Positions 8,274-15,974 of a stretch of 64,000 nt of DNA are shown here, piece after piece (the first letter of the stretch is position 1; each line of letters begins with the position of its first letter). A program made the position numbers and the translations under genes. The DNA lies in NCBI RefSeq assembly GCF_016834455.1, contig NZ_CP069213.1, forward strand, positions 1,302,501-1,366,500. The letters are read 5' to 3'. The notes beneath the pieces were generated by a model. It was not told the DNA's origin, made no database searches, and worked only from the letters and a program-made list of their open reading frames with translations. The stretch comes from Shewanella litorisediminis. Its GTDB lineage: Bacteria > Pseudomonadota > Gammaproteobacteria > Enterobacterales > Shewanellaceae.

Positions 8274-8852
8274 TTGGCTCAGCTCTATTTCTACTACTCG
8301 GCAATGAATGCCGGCAAATCCACCTCGCTGCTTCAGTCATCATACAACTACCGTGAGCGGGGCATGAATACTTTGGTGCTGACCGCCGCCATTGATGACA
8401 GATATGGGGTGGGCAAGGTTGCATCACGTATTGGTATTCAGGCCGATGCCACCGTATTTGGCAGTGAAGATAACCTGATGGACTTGATTGCCACCCACCA
8501 CAGCCAGCAGCGGTTGCATTGTGTCTTGGTGGATGAGAGCCAGTTTTTGTCCAAGACTCAGGTCCGTCAGCTCACCGATGTAGTGGATAAGCTCGATATC
8601 CCCGTGCTTTGTTATGGCCTGCGGAGCGATTTTCGCGGTGAACTCTTTATCGGCAGCCATTATCTGCTGGCCTGGGCCGATAAGCTGGTGGAGCTTAAAA
8701 CCATCTGTTTTTGCGGCCGCAAGGCCAATATGGTGGTGCGCCGTGATGGTGCCGGTAATCCGGTGCGCGATGGCGCCCAGGTGGCTATTGGCGGCAATGA
8801 GAGCTATGAGTCCATGTGCCGTAAGCACTTCAGCGAGCTGGTGTGGGACTGA
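8274..8852 (+). CDS. tdk: Thymidine kinase
   Basis: This 192-residue class II thymidine kinase has the P-loop [13 protein letters not shown] (about 9-21), the Walker B-like LVDESQFL (about 87-94), the substrate loop [15 protein letters not shown] and the zinc site CFCGRKA with later Cys in MCRKHF. It phosphorylates thymidine to dTMP in the salvage pathway. The start is an unusual TTG at 8274, chosen because it gives the family N-terminus [16 protein letters not shown] and has AGGGGAT upstream. A terminator shared with the convergent glutamine synthetase gene follows. Confidence 0.96.
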   Translation: MAQLYFYYSAMNAGKSTSLLQSSYNYRERGMNTLVLTAAIDDRYGVGKVASRIGIQADATVFGSEDNLMDLIATHHSQQRLHCVLVDESQFLSKTQVRQLTDVVDKLDIPVLCYGLRSDFRGELFIGSHYLLAWADKLVELKTICFCGRKANMVVRRDGAGNPVRDGAQVAIGGNESYESMCRKHFSELVWD

Positions 8853-8866
8853 TTATTTCCTGCATC

Positions 8867-8892
8867 AAAAAAGCGCCCAAGGGCGCTTTTTT
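8867..8892. terminator. Bidirectional terminator between tdk and the glutamine synthetase gene
   Basis: AAAAAAGCGCCC-aa-GGGCGCTTTTTT is a perfect palindrome between two convergent stop codons and can serve both strands. Confidence 0.9.
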
Positions 8893-8915
8893 GTTGTTCA
8901 ACGTTTATCGCCAAA

Positions 8916-10283
8916 TCAGGCGTGGGTCAGATACCACTGCCAGTCCTGATGGCCGACTTCAGCCATAAATTGCTGATATTCTGCGCGTTTGATTCTGCCG
9001 TAAATGCGGTGGAAATCCTCGCCGAGTACGGTTTTCATCCACTCTGAACGTTCAAAGTTACAGAGCGCCGACAGCCAATCGGTTGGCAGAGTTTGATGTT
9101 TGCCTTCATAGCCATTGCCCACTATGGCTGGTCCGGGCGACAACTGATTGCGGATACCATGGTGGCAAGCCGCCAAAATTGCCGCAGCGGCCAGGTAAGG
9201 GTTGGCATCCGCGCCGCAGATCCTGTGCTCCACATGGCGGCTTGGCGCAGGTCCACCGGGTACCCGGAAGGACACGGTGCGATTGTTCACACCCCAGGTC
9301 TTGGCGATGGGGGCGTAGCTCGCGCTCTGAAAACGGCGGAAGGAGTTGGCATTGGGGCAAAACAGCAGCTGGGCGTCTTCCAGGGTGGCCATCATGCCGG
9401 CAATGGATTGGGTTAACCCCGGTGTGCCTTCGGGGTTGTCGCTGGCAAACAGGTTATTGCCATCGGCATCGGCAAGACTGACGTGCATATGCATGCCGCT
9501 GCCTGCCAGCTCGCCAAAGGGTTTGGCCATAAAACAGGCCTGCATGCCGTGTTTGGCCGCGACACCCTTGACCAATCTCTTGTAACGCACCGCTTCATCC
9601 ATGGCCTTGAGTGCATCGAATCTGTGCTCAAGGGTGATTTCTACCTGACCGGGCGCATATTCTGAAATAGCGGTGCGGGCCGGAATGCCCTGCACCTCAC
9701 AGGCGTGGTAAAGGTCATCCAGGAAGGGTTGCAGTCGCTCCAACTCCAAAATGCCATATACCTGGGTTTGGGTTGGTCTATGGCCATCGCATTGCATCGC
9801 AGGCTGGGGTCTGCCATTGGCATCGAAGCGCTGATCCAGCAGGAAAAACTCCAATTCGGCCGCCATTACAGGGTAAAAGCCATCGGCTTGCAGGGAGTCT
9901 ATTACCCTGGCCAGTACCAGACGGGGGTCGGCCACGGCCGCCGGCTGTCCGGCCTCGGGATGCATGGCAAGATGCACCTGGGCGGTGGGCTGGTTGCGCC
10001 ATGGCTGCATAAGCAGGCCACCTTCGATGGGAAATGCCATGCAGTCGGCGTCGCCCACTTCCCAAACCAGCCCGGTATCTTCGACATCGTCTCCCTGAAC
10101 CGTCAGCCCCAGAATGGTGCTCGGCAAAGGGCGACCGTGACGATACATGGACAGGACTTCCTCGCGGTGCAAAAGCTTGCCCCGGGGAATGCCATTGGGA
10201 TCAATGATAAATACTTCGACGTGTTGAACCTGGGGATGTTTATCCAGAAAGTCTATCGCTTCCTGTGGTTTGGCAAAGGGCAT
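8916..10283 (-). CDS. puuA: Glutamine synthetase family protein, gamma-glutamylputrescine synthetase-like
   Basis: The 455 residues follow the GlnA3/PuuA branch rather than GlnA. The N-terminal beta-grasp has VEVFIIDPNGIPRGKLL. The catalytic domain has MAAELEFFLLD (metal Glu), APGQVEITLEHRFDALKAMDE, the ATP/ammonium region KPFGELAGSGMHMHVSL and NRTVSFRVPGG, and ends RAEYQQFMAEVGHQDWQWYL. There is no adenylylation Tyr loop like that of GlnA. PuuA ligates glutamate to putrescine as the first step of putrescine breakdown; related proteins use other amines. No other puu gene is adjacent, so the exact amine is inferred. Confidence 0.8.
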   Translation of the reverse strand: MPFAKPQEAIDFLDKHPQVQHVEVFIIDPNGIPRGKLLHREEVLSMYRHGRPLPSTILGLTVQGDDVEDTGLVWEVGDADCMAFPIEGGLLMQPWRNQPTAQVHLAMHPEAGQPAAVADPRLVLARVIDSLQADGFYPVMAAELEFFLLDQRFDANGRPQPAMQCDGHRPTQTQVYGILELERLQPFLDDLYHACEVQGIPARTAISEYAPGQVEITLEHRFDALKAMDEAVRYKRLVKGVAAKHGMQACFMAKPFGELAGSGMHMHVSLADADGNNLFASDNPEGTPGLTQSIAGMMATLEDAQLLFCPNANSFRRFQSASYAPIAKTWGVNNRTVSFRVPGGPAPSRHVEHRICGADANPYLAAAAILAACHHGIRNQLSPGPAIVGNGYEGKHQTLPTDWLSALCNFERSEWMKTVLGEDFHRIYGRIKRAEYQQFMAEVGHQDWQWYLTHA

Positions 10284-10636
10284 AGCGGCCTCGAGTTAAG
10301 CAATCGCAGCTTGGGATACCACAGAACTCCGACAAACTTGGATTGATATTGAACATGTTGTTTTATTTATTTGACAGTATTTCTTGCCTTACCCCTGAAA
10401 GTCAATGGGGGACAACAGGCAAAAATCAGCCGGACACGCCACCTTATTCCTTGATGGGCTGAGCGTTATCCATACGCTGGATCAGCGTTAAAAGTGGGGT
10501 GTTGCCGTCATTTAAGGTGCTTTTGTGTTATCCTCCTTTGCCTCTCCAGCAATCTGTGCAGGACTTACCCCTAAATCTCAGCTGTTTCTATCAGTGTTGC
10601 CGGGGACGAGGTTCTGCCTTAGCCAAGGGAGTTACA
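10284..10636. other. Divergent intergenic region, puuA-like / BCCT gene
   Basis: About 350 bases with no supported gene. It must hold both divergent promoters. A consensus-like TTGACA lies at 10371 without a well-placed -10 for either strand. CCCC/GGGG at about 10392-10412 could form a hairpin. No recognised riboswitch. Confidence 0.5.
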
Positions 10637-12613
10637 ATGGCGCTCAAATACAGTATCAATCAGCCGGTTTTCTTCGGCTCTCTCTTTCTTATCACCCTGT
10701 TGGTGGCCCTCGGTGCCATCTGGCCTGAACAGGCCCAGCAATGGTTTGGCACAGTGCAACACTGGCTCGAAGTCAAAGCGGGCTGGCTATATGTGCTCGG
10801 GGTGGCCGTCTTTCTGGTTTTTATCGTCTTTGTGATGGTGAGCCGTTTTGGCGATATCAAGCTTGGCCCCGATCATGCCGAGCCCGACTACAGCTATAAG
10901 AGCTGGATTGCCATGCTGTTTTCGGCGGGCATGGGTATTGGGCTGATGTTTTTTGGCGTGGCAGAGCCTGTCATGCACCTGATTGCCCCCCCGGACGCGG
11001 CGCCTGAGTCTATCGAGGCGGCGAGACAGGCGATGAAGATCACCTTCTTCCACTGGGGAATTCATGCCTGGGCCATTTATGCGGTGGTGGCCTTGAGTCT
11101 GGCTTACTTTGCCTATCGTCATAAGCTGCCGCTGCTGCCAAGAAGTGCGCTTTATCCCTTGATTGGCGAGCGTATTTACGGGCCTATCGGTGATGCCGTG
11201 GATTCCTTTGCGGTGCTGGGCACCATGTTCGGGGTGGCTACCTCCCTGGGCTTTGGGGTGTTGCAGGTGAACGCCGGACTGAATTTTCTCTTCGGTGATA
11301 GCGTGCCCATCGACACCCGCTTGCAGGTCGGGCTGATTGTGGTGATTACCCTGATTGCCACCGTCTCTGTGTTTTCCGGGCTCGATAAAGGGGTTAAGCG
11401 GCTCAGCGAACTGAATCTCTTCTTGGCGGTGTTGCTGATGTTGGTGGTACTGCTGGTGGGGCCAACGGTTGCACTACTGCAGGCATTTGTGCAAAACACC
11501 GGCGCTTACTTGTCTGATATCGTTGGGAAAACATTTAATCTTTATGCCTATCAGCAGAAAAATGACTGGCTGGGTGGCTGGACCTTGCTCTATTGGGGGT
11601 GGTGGATTTCCTGGTCGCCTTTTGTGGGCACCTTTATCGCCCGGGTATCCCGTGGCCGCACCATTCGTGAGTTTTTGCTGGGGGTACTCTTTGTGCCCAG
11701 TGGCTTTACCTTTTTGTGGATGACGGTGTTTGGGAATTCCGCCATCGACCAGATTATGCATCAGGGAAATACAGTACTGGCCGATGCGGTTTCCAGTGAT
11801 GTGTCGGTGGCGTTGTTTGTGTTCTTCCAGCAACTGCCGCTCACGTCTCTGCTGTCGGCCGTCGCCCTGTGTCTGGTGGTGACCTTTTTCGTTACATCCT
11901 CGGATTCAGGCAGTCTGGTGATTGATAACCTCACCTCCGGCGGTGATATGTCGGCTCCTGTGTGGCAGCGGATTTTCTGGGCGCTGATGCAGGGGGTAGT
12001 GGCCTCGGTGCTCTTGCTGGCCGGTGGATTGCAGGCTTTGCAAACGGCGGCCATTGCCAGCGCCATGCCGTTTTTGTTGGTGATGCTGCTGATTTGCCTT
12101 GGGCTCTTTAAGGCGCTCCAGGATGACTGGCTTAAGCTCTCCAGCGTGCAGCTGCACCACACCAGCGTGCAGTACGCCAGCACCAACGTCGAATGGCGGG
12201 AGCGACTGAAAGTGCTGGTGAATCAGCCTTCGGCCAAGGATGCCCGCGCCTTTATTCGCGGTCCGGCGCGCCAGGCACTCAAGCAAGTAGCTTCCGCCTT
12301 TGTGAACGAAGGAATAGACGCCCGTGTGGTGCAGCAGGAAGACAGGGTCAGGTTGCTGATTGCCAGCGACAACCACCCCGACTTTGTGTATGGTCTGCGG
12401 CTTAGGCAGTACTCCAAAGTGCCGGTCCATGGCGTTGAAGAGACGGACGAAGATTTCTATCGGGTGGAAGTGTTTTTGGAGCACGGTGGTCAACACTATG
12501 ACGTGCTCGGCTACACGGTAGAGCAGTTACAGGCCGATGCGGTGACTCAATATGAAAAGTATCTGCATTACCTGCATTTGTCGGTGAGTGAAGCGGTTAA
12601 TCCGGGCAGCTGA
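10637..12613 (+). CDS. BCCT-family betaine/carnitine/choline transporter
   Basis: The 658-residue protein has about 12 membrane segments followed by a roughly 150-residue cytoplasmic tail. BCCT hallmarks are FSAGMGIGLMFFGVAEP (about 95-111), FHWGIHAWAIYAVV and the family signature WGWWISWSPFVGTFIARVSRGRTIREF (about 320-345). BCCT carriers import quaternary amines such as glycine betaine or choline by Na+ or H+ symport. The C-terminal tail resembles that of BetT-type, osmoregulated members. ATG 10637 is chosen for its AAGGGA ribosome site and family-like MALKYSINQPVFF; an upstream in-frame ATG at 10499 adds an unrelated leader. Substrate cannot be set from sequence alone. Confidence 0.92.
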   Translation: MALKYSINQPVFFGSLFLITLLVALGAIWPEQAQQWFGTVQHWLEVKAGWLYVLGVAVFLVFIVFVMVSRFGDIKLGPDHAEPDYSYKSWIAMLFSAGMGIGLMFFGVAEPVMHLIAPPDAAPESIEAARQAMKITFFHWGIHAWAIYAVVALSLAYFAYRHKLPLLPRSALYPLIGERIYGPIGDAVDSFAVLGTMFGVATSLGFGVLQVNAGLNFLFGDSVPIDTRLQVGLIVVITLIATVSVFSGLDKGVKRLSELNLFLAVLLMLVVLLVGPTVALLQAFVQNTGAYLSDIVGKTFNLYAYQQKNDWLGGWTLLYWGWWISWSPFVGTFIARVSRGRTIREFLLGVLFVPSGFTFLWMTVFGNSAIDQIMHQGNTVLADAVSSDVSVALFVFFQQLPLTSLLSAVALCLVVTFFVTSSDSGSLVIDNLTSGGDMSAPVWQRIFWALMQGVVASVLLLAGGLQALQTAAIASAMPFLLVMLLICLGLFKALQDDWLKLSSVQLHHTSVQYASTNVEWRERLKVLVNQPSAKDARAFIRGPARQALKQVASAFVNEGIDARVVQQEDRVRLLIASDNHPDFVYGLRLRQYSKVPVHGVEETDEDFYRVEVFLEHGGQHYDVLGYTVEQLQADAVTQYEKYLHYLHLSVSEAVNPGS

Positions 12614-12635
12614 TGCTCATCGATTGCGCCCGGTT

Positions 12636-12661
12636 GATTGGCGCGTTATGCTGCGCCAATC
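12636..12661 (+). terminator. Hairpin after the BCCT gene
   Basis: GATTGGCGC-gttatgct-GCGCCAATC is a perfect nine-pair stem 22 bases after the stop. It lacks a T tract, so it may protect the 3' end or be a weak terminator. Confidence 0.4.
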
Positions 12662-12681
12662 AGAGGCTGTAATCTACTTTT

Positions 12682-13038
12682 ATGACGCAAAGTAAACTCG
12701 ATAAGGTATTGGCGGCAGAGCGCGAATACCGTGAAAAACGTGAAGGTGGCTATCGCGAAAAGGCGCTGAAGCTCTATCCCTGGGTGTGTGGCCGCTGCGC
12801 GCGTGAATTTTCCCATAAAAACCTGTCGGAACTGACTGTGCATCACAGGGACCACAATCACGACAACAACCCGCCAGACGGTTCCAACTGGGAGCTGCTG
12901 TGCCTTTACTGCCACGACAATGAGCACTCGCGCTTTGAAGAGCTTATTCGCTATGGCAGCACCCAGGAAGCCAAACAAGAGGCGGCAACTTACAATCCCT
13001 TTGCCGATCTTAAATCCCTGATGTCGAATAAGAAGTAA
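12682..13038 (+). CDS. yajD: YajD-like HNH nuclease domain protein
   Basis: The 118-residue protein matches the YajD family. The core has a CGRC zinc knuckle near residue 39, then LTVHHRDHNHDNNPPDGSNWELLCLYCHDNEHS, an HNH motif with HH/D/N/H and the second CxxC pair. HNH folds cut or nick DNA; the biological role of YajD is not established. A charged, Lys/Glu-rich N-terminus precedes the domain. The gene is monocistronic, with a terminator 16 bases after the stop. Confidence 0.9.
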   Translation: MTQSKLDKVLAAEREYREKREGGYREKALKLYPWVCGRCAREFSHKNLSELTVHHRDHNHDNNPPDGSNWELLCLYCHDNEHSRFEELIRYGSTQEAKQEAATYNPFADLKSLMSNKK

Positions 13039-13053
13039 TCACATCTTTAAATG

Positions 13054-13081
13054 AAAAAGGCGCCTTGCAGGCGCTTTTTTT
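13054..13081 (+). terminator. Terminator of yajD
   Basis: AAAAAGgCGCC-ttgca-GGCGCTTTTTTT, a hairpin with a single bulge and a T7 tract. Confidence 0.85.
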
Positions 13082-13131
13082 GTTTTTGTCATTGGTCACT
13101 TTGGTCTGCCGTAAAACCGCTCAAAATCTGA

Positions 13132-13160
13132 TTGGTTTGCCGCCTTGCTGCCCCTATACT
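13132..13160 (+). promoter_or_regulatory. Promoter of the POT transporter gene
   Basis: TTGGTT (13132-13137) and TATACT (13155-13160) are 17 bases apart, 40 bases before the start codon. Confidence 0.55.
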
Positions 13161-13200
13161 CGGGCGGGATCACAATGATAATCAAGATGGGAATCTGACT

Positions 13201-14706
13201 ATGACAACAGGGAATACACAGGTCTCCAAGACCCGTTCCTTTATGACGGTGTCGCTGATTGAACTGTGGGAGCGTTTTGGCTTCTACGGTATGCAGGCAC
13301 TGATTGTTTACTTTATGGTGCAGCGACTTGGGTTTGCCGATGAGCGCGCCAATCTGGTGTGGAGCGCCTGCGCTGCCCTCATTTATGTGGCGCCCGCCAT
13401 CGGCGGCTGGGTTGGAGACAAGGTGCTTGGCACCAAGCGCACCATGCTGCTGGGGGCGGGAATTCTCACCCTGGGTTATGCCCTGATGGCCGTGCCGACC
13501 GACAACACCTGGTTTTTGTTTTCTGCCCTTGGGGTTATCGTGGTGGGTAACGGCCTGTTTAAGCCCAATGCCGGTAATCTGGTGCGCAAGATTTACGAGG
13601 GTGACGACTCCAAAATCGACAGTGCCTTCACCATTTATTACATGGCGGTCAACGTAGGCTCGACCTTCTCCATGCTGCTCACCCCCTGGATTAAAGACTA
13701 CGTAAACGCCAACTATGGCGACGGTTTTGGCTGGCACGCCGCCTTTGCCGTGTGTTTTGTCGGCCTGATTGTGGGCATTGGCAACTACATGATGATGCGC
13801 CACACCCTGGATGATTACGGCTCTGAGCCCGACCTGCGGCCAGTGGACAAAAGCAAGCTTGCGGCAGTCCTGGGCGCCTCTTTGCTGGCGGTGGTTGTGT
13901 CGGCAGTTATCCTCGAGTTTGAAGATATCGCCCGGGTATTTGTGTATGGCGCGGGCCTTGTTGTGCTGGGTATCTTCATCCACCTTATCCGCACCAGTGA
14001 AGAGAGCGAGCGGGCAGGGCTCCTGGCAGCGCTGGTACTGACGCTGCAATCTGTGTTCTTTTTTATCTTTTATCAGCAGATGTCCACCTCGCTGGCGCTC
14101 TTTGCGCTGCGAAACGTCGACTGGGACTTTGTGGTGATGGGGCAACATCTGTGGACCTGGTCACCGGCGCAGTTTCAGGCGCTTAACCCCATCTGGATCA
14201 TGGTGTTAAGCCCAATTCTTGCCTGGGCCTATGCCTGGGGTGGCAAGCACAATCGGGATATCTCCATTGCGGCCAAGTTCGCCCTCGGGTTTGCCGTGGT
14301 GGCCGCGGGCTTCTTTATCTACAGCGTGGCCGGTGAATTTGCCGTGAACGGCAAAACCTCCAGCTGGGTGATGATCTGGGGCTATGGCGCTTACTCGCTG
14401 GGCGAACTGTTGGTGAGTGGTTTGGGGCTTGCCATGATTGCCCGCTATGTGCCCGTGCGCATGGGCGGCTTTATGATGGGGGCCTACTTTGTGGCGACCG
14501 GGATAAGCCAGTATCTGGGCGGTGTGGTGGCCAACTTTGCCAGTGTGCCCCAGGGGATTACTGACCCGCTGGAAACTCTAACCATCTACACCAGCCTGTT
14601 TAACAAGCTGGGTTTTGCGGCTCTGGGTTGTACCCTGATTGCACTGGCCGTGCTGCCGCTGATGCGCCGGTTAACCCAGACACACCATAGCCATAATGGC
14701 AGTTAG
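13201..14706 (+). CDS. POT/PTR2-family proton-dependent peptide transporter
   Basis: The 501-residue membrane protein has about 14 predicted helices and the PTR2 signatures: ELWERFGFYGMQALIVYFM (ExxER type, about 22-40), GGWVGDKVLGTKRTMLLGA and the FxxFYxxxNxGS-type FTIYYMAVNVGS (about 142-153). These carriers import di- and tripeptides with protons across the inner membrane, like E. coli DtpA/DtpB. ATG 13201 is chosen because it starts MTTGNTQVSKTRSF with GGGA seven to eight bases before it; an in-frame start at 13132 lies inside the promoter. Monocistronic, with a terminator close to the next gene. Confidence 0.93.
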   Translation: MTTGNTQVSKTRSFMTVSLIELWERFGFYGMQALIVYFMVQRLGFADERANLVWSACAALIYVAPAIGGWVGDKVLGTKRTMLLGAGILTLGYALMAVPTDNTWFLFSALGVIVVGNGLFKPNAGNLVRKIYEGDDSKIDSAFTIYYMAVNVGSTFSMLLTPWIKDYVNANYGDGFGWHAAFAVCFVGLIVGIGNYMMMRHTLDDYGSEPDLRPVDKSKLAAVLGASLLAVVVSAVILEFEDIARVFVYGAGLVVLGIFIHLIRTSEESERAGLLAALVLTLQSVFFFIFYQQMSTSLALFALRNVDWDFVVMGQHLWTWSPAQFQALNPIWIMVLSPILAWAYAWGGKHNRDISIAAKFALGFAVVAAGFFIYSVAGEFAVNGKTSSWVMIWGYGAYSLGELLVSGLGLAMIARYVPVRMGGFMMGAYFVATGISQYLGGVVANFASVPQGITDPLETLTIYTSLFNKLGFAALGCTLIALAVLPLMRRLTQTHHSHNGS

Positions 14707-14769
14707 CCCGTCGAGGCCTGATAAGGCGTTTTGAGCGGATAGGGCTTGTTGACCCAGTGATGTTTGAAT

Positions 14770-14795
14770 AGCGCCGCCTCGTGCGGCGCTTTTTT
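14770..14795 (+). terminator. Terminator immediately before the metallo-beta-lactamase gene
   Basis: AGCGCCGC-ctcgt-GCGGCGCT followed by TTTTT. The T tract ends only five bases before the ribosome site of the next gene. Confidence 0.85.
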
Positions 14796-14812
14796 CTGAT
14801 AAAGGAGTGCCC

Positions 14813-15529
14813 ATGAGAATTGCAATAAGCTGGTGTGCTGCGTTGATGATAGGGGCCATTGCCAATGCCCAGGCATTGGAAATCACGGCCCTGTCCGAGC
14901 GGCTTTACCTGCACCAAAGTGAGAAAGAGGTGGAAGGCTTTGGCAAGGTCTCCGCCAATGGTCTGGTGCTTGTGGACGGTGATGAGGCCTTTGTGGTGGA
15001 TACCCCCTGGACGGATGCCGACGCTGAGGCGTTGCTGGCGTGGGCAACGGCTAAAGGCTTAACCGTAAAAGCCGTGCTTGCCACCCACTGGCACGAAGAC
15101 AGAGCCGGCAGCTTTGGCGTATTTGAAAAAGCCGGGATTGCGACCCTGAGTTCAGATGCAACTCAGACCCTGTTAAAAGCACATCAAAAGACGCCTGCGA
15201 CCGAGACCTTCAGTGGCGACCACACACGGTATTTTGGCAACAAGGTCGAGGTGTTTTACCCGGGGGCGGGCCATGCGATGGATAATCTGGTGGTTTACCT
15301 GCCGGGCGAACAACTGCTCTTTGGCGGCTGCCTGGTGCGGGAGGCGTCAAGCCGGTCTATGGGGTTTTATGGTGACGGCTCCTTGCCTCACTGGCCTGAG
15401 TCCATGTCGCGGGTGATAGCGAAGTTTCCTGAGGTGAACACTGTGGTGCCGGGGCACGGTGCGTGGGGCGGCAGGGAACTGCTTGAACATACCAGGATGC
15501 TGGCAGAAGCTGCCCTCAAGGCGCAGTGA
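14813..15529 (+). CDS. Subclass B1 metallo-beta-lactamase
   Basis: The 238-residue exported protein has a signal peptide (cleavage near AQA, residue 21) and all B1 zinc ligands. HWHED gives H92, H94 and D96; GAGHAMDN gives H154; GGCLVRE gives C173; PGHG gives H215. The spacing and the Cys ligand are diagnostic for B1 rather than B2/B3 or glyoxalase-type relatives. B1 enzymes hydrolyse penicillins, cephalosporins and carbapenems in the periplasm; chromosomal B1 enzymes are known from Shewanella (SFB-1, SLB-1). Arg176 sits where many B1 enzymes have Lys224, and the common LGN loop reads MGF, so activity may differ. The start is ATG 14813 with AAAGGAG five bases upstream. Activity is inferred. 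Confidence 0.9.
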   Translation: MRIAISWCAALMIGAIANAQALEITALSERLYLHQSEKEVEGFGKVSANGLVLVDGDEAFVVDTPWTDADAEALLAWATAKGLTVKAVLATHWHEDRAGSFGVFEKAGIATLSSDATQTLLKAHQKTPATETFSGDHTRYFGNKVEVFYPGAGHAMDNLVVYLPGEQLLFGGCLVREASSRSMGFYGDGSLPHWPESMSRVIAKFPEVNTVVPGHGAWGGRELLEHTRMLAEAALKAQ

Positions 15530-15552
15530 TTGACGTGAGATCTCCCAGAGGG

Positions 15553-15783
15553 TTAATCGAGCCCCAGTCTCGCTTCTGACTCCAGCCACTTGGCCCTGCT
15601 GAGTGGCTGATTATTTTCACCTTCGAGGGCTTTTCTGCGGGCGGGCAGACTGGCCAGGATCTCCAGTTTTCGCTCCTCACTTGCCTGAGACCAACCGACG
15701 ATTTCATCGATATGACGAAGACAACCCATGCAGTAGTCATCATCATTCAAGCCGCAGCGGGCAACGCAGGGCGACTGTATCAT
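15553..15783 (-). CDS. DUF1289 family small Cys-rich protein
   Basis: The 76-residue protein has the DUF1289 layout: an N-terminal SPCVARCGLNDDDYCMGCLRHIDEI with four Cys, likely a metal knuckle, then a Trp/Arg segment ending in SLPARRKAL. Function is unknown; members often sit near unrelated genes. The ribosome site GGAGAAA is seven bases before ATG. It is convergent with the beta-lactamase gene (23 bases between stops). Confidence 0.88.
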   Translation of the reverse strand: MIQSPCVARCGLNDDDYCMGCLRHIDEIVGWSQASEERKLEILASLPARRKALEGENNQPLSRAKWLESEARLGLD

Positions 15784-15891
15784 AGGGTTTCTCCAAACTG
15801 GCAGCGGGTGTCGGCGAGGCCAGAGTTTACCACCGCAAAGACAGGATTCCTACATCAGCCAGGGCAGCAAAGGGCGTTGCCCTGGCCCACA

Positions 15892-15921
15892 CTGTCAAGG
15901 GCCGGGGCCTGAGGGTATAAT
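15892..15921 (+). promoter_or_regulatory. Promoter of the methyltransferase gene
   Basis: CTGTCA (15892-15897) and a perfect TATAAT (15916-15921) with 18-base spacing. Transcription would start near 15928, which favours the ATG at 15975 as translation start. Confidence 0.55.
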
Positions 15922-15974
15922 GATGCCCTGTTTAATTGGGTCACCGCCATGGTGAGGCCCCGTATGAGTTATCC

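Noticed and set aside
10335..10360. PuuR-like sequence GATATTGAACATG before the puuA-like gene
   Set aside because: Only a partial match to the PuuR consensus, no dyad, and no puuR gene in sight.
13096..14148. 350-codon minus-strand open frame
   Set aside because: Antisense to the POT transporter; His/Gln/Gly-rich composition typical of a shadow frame.
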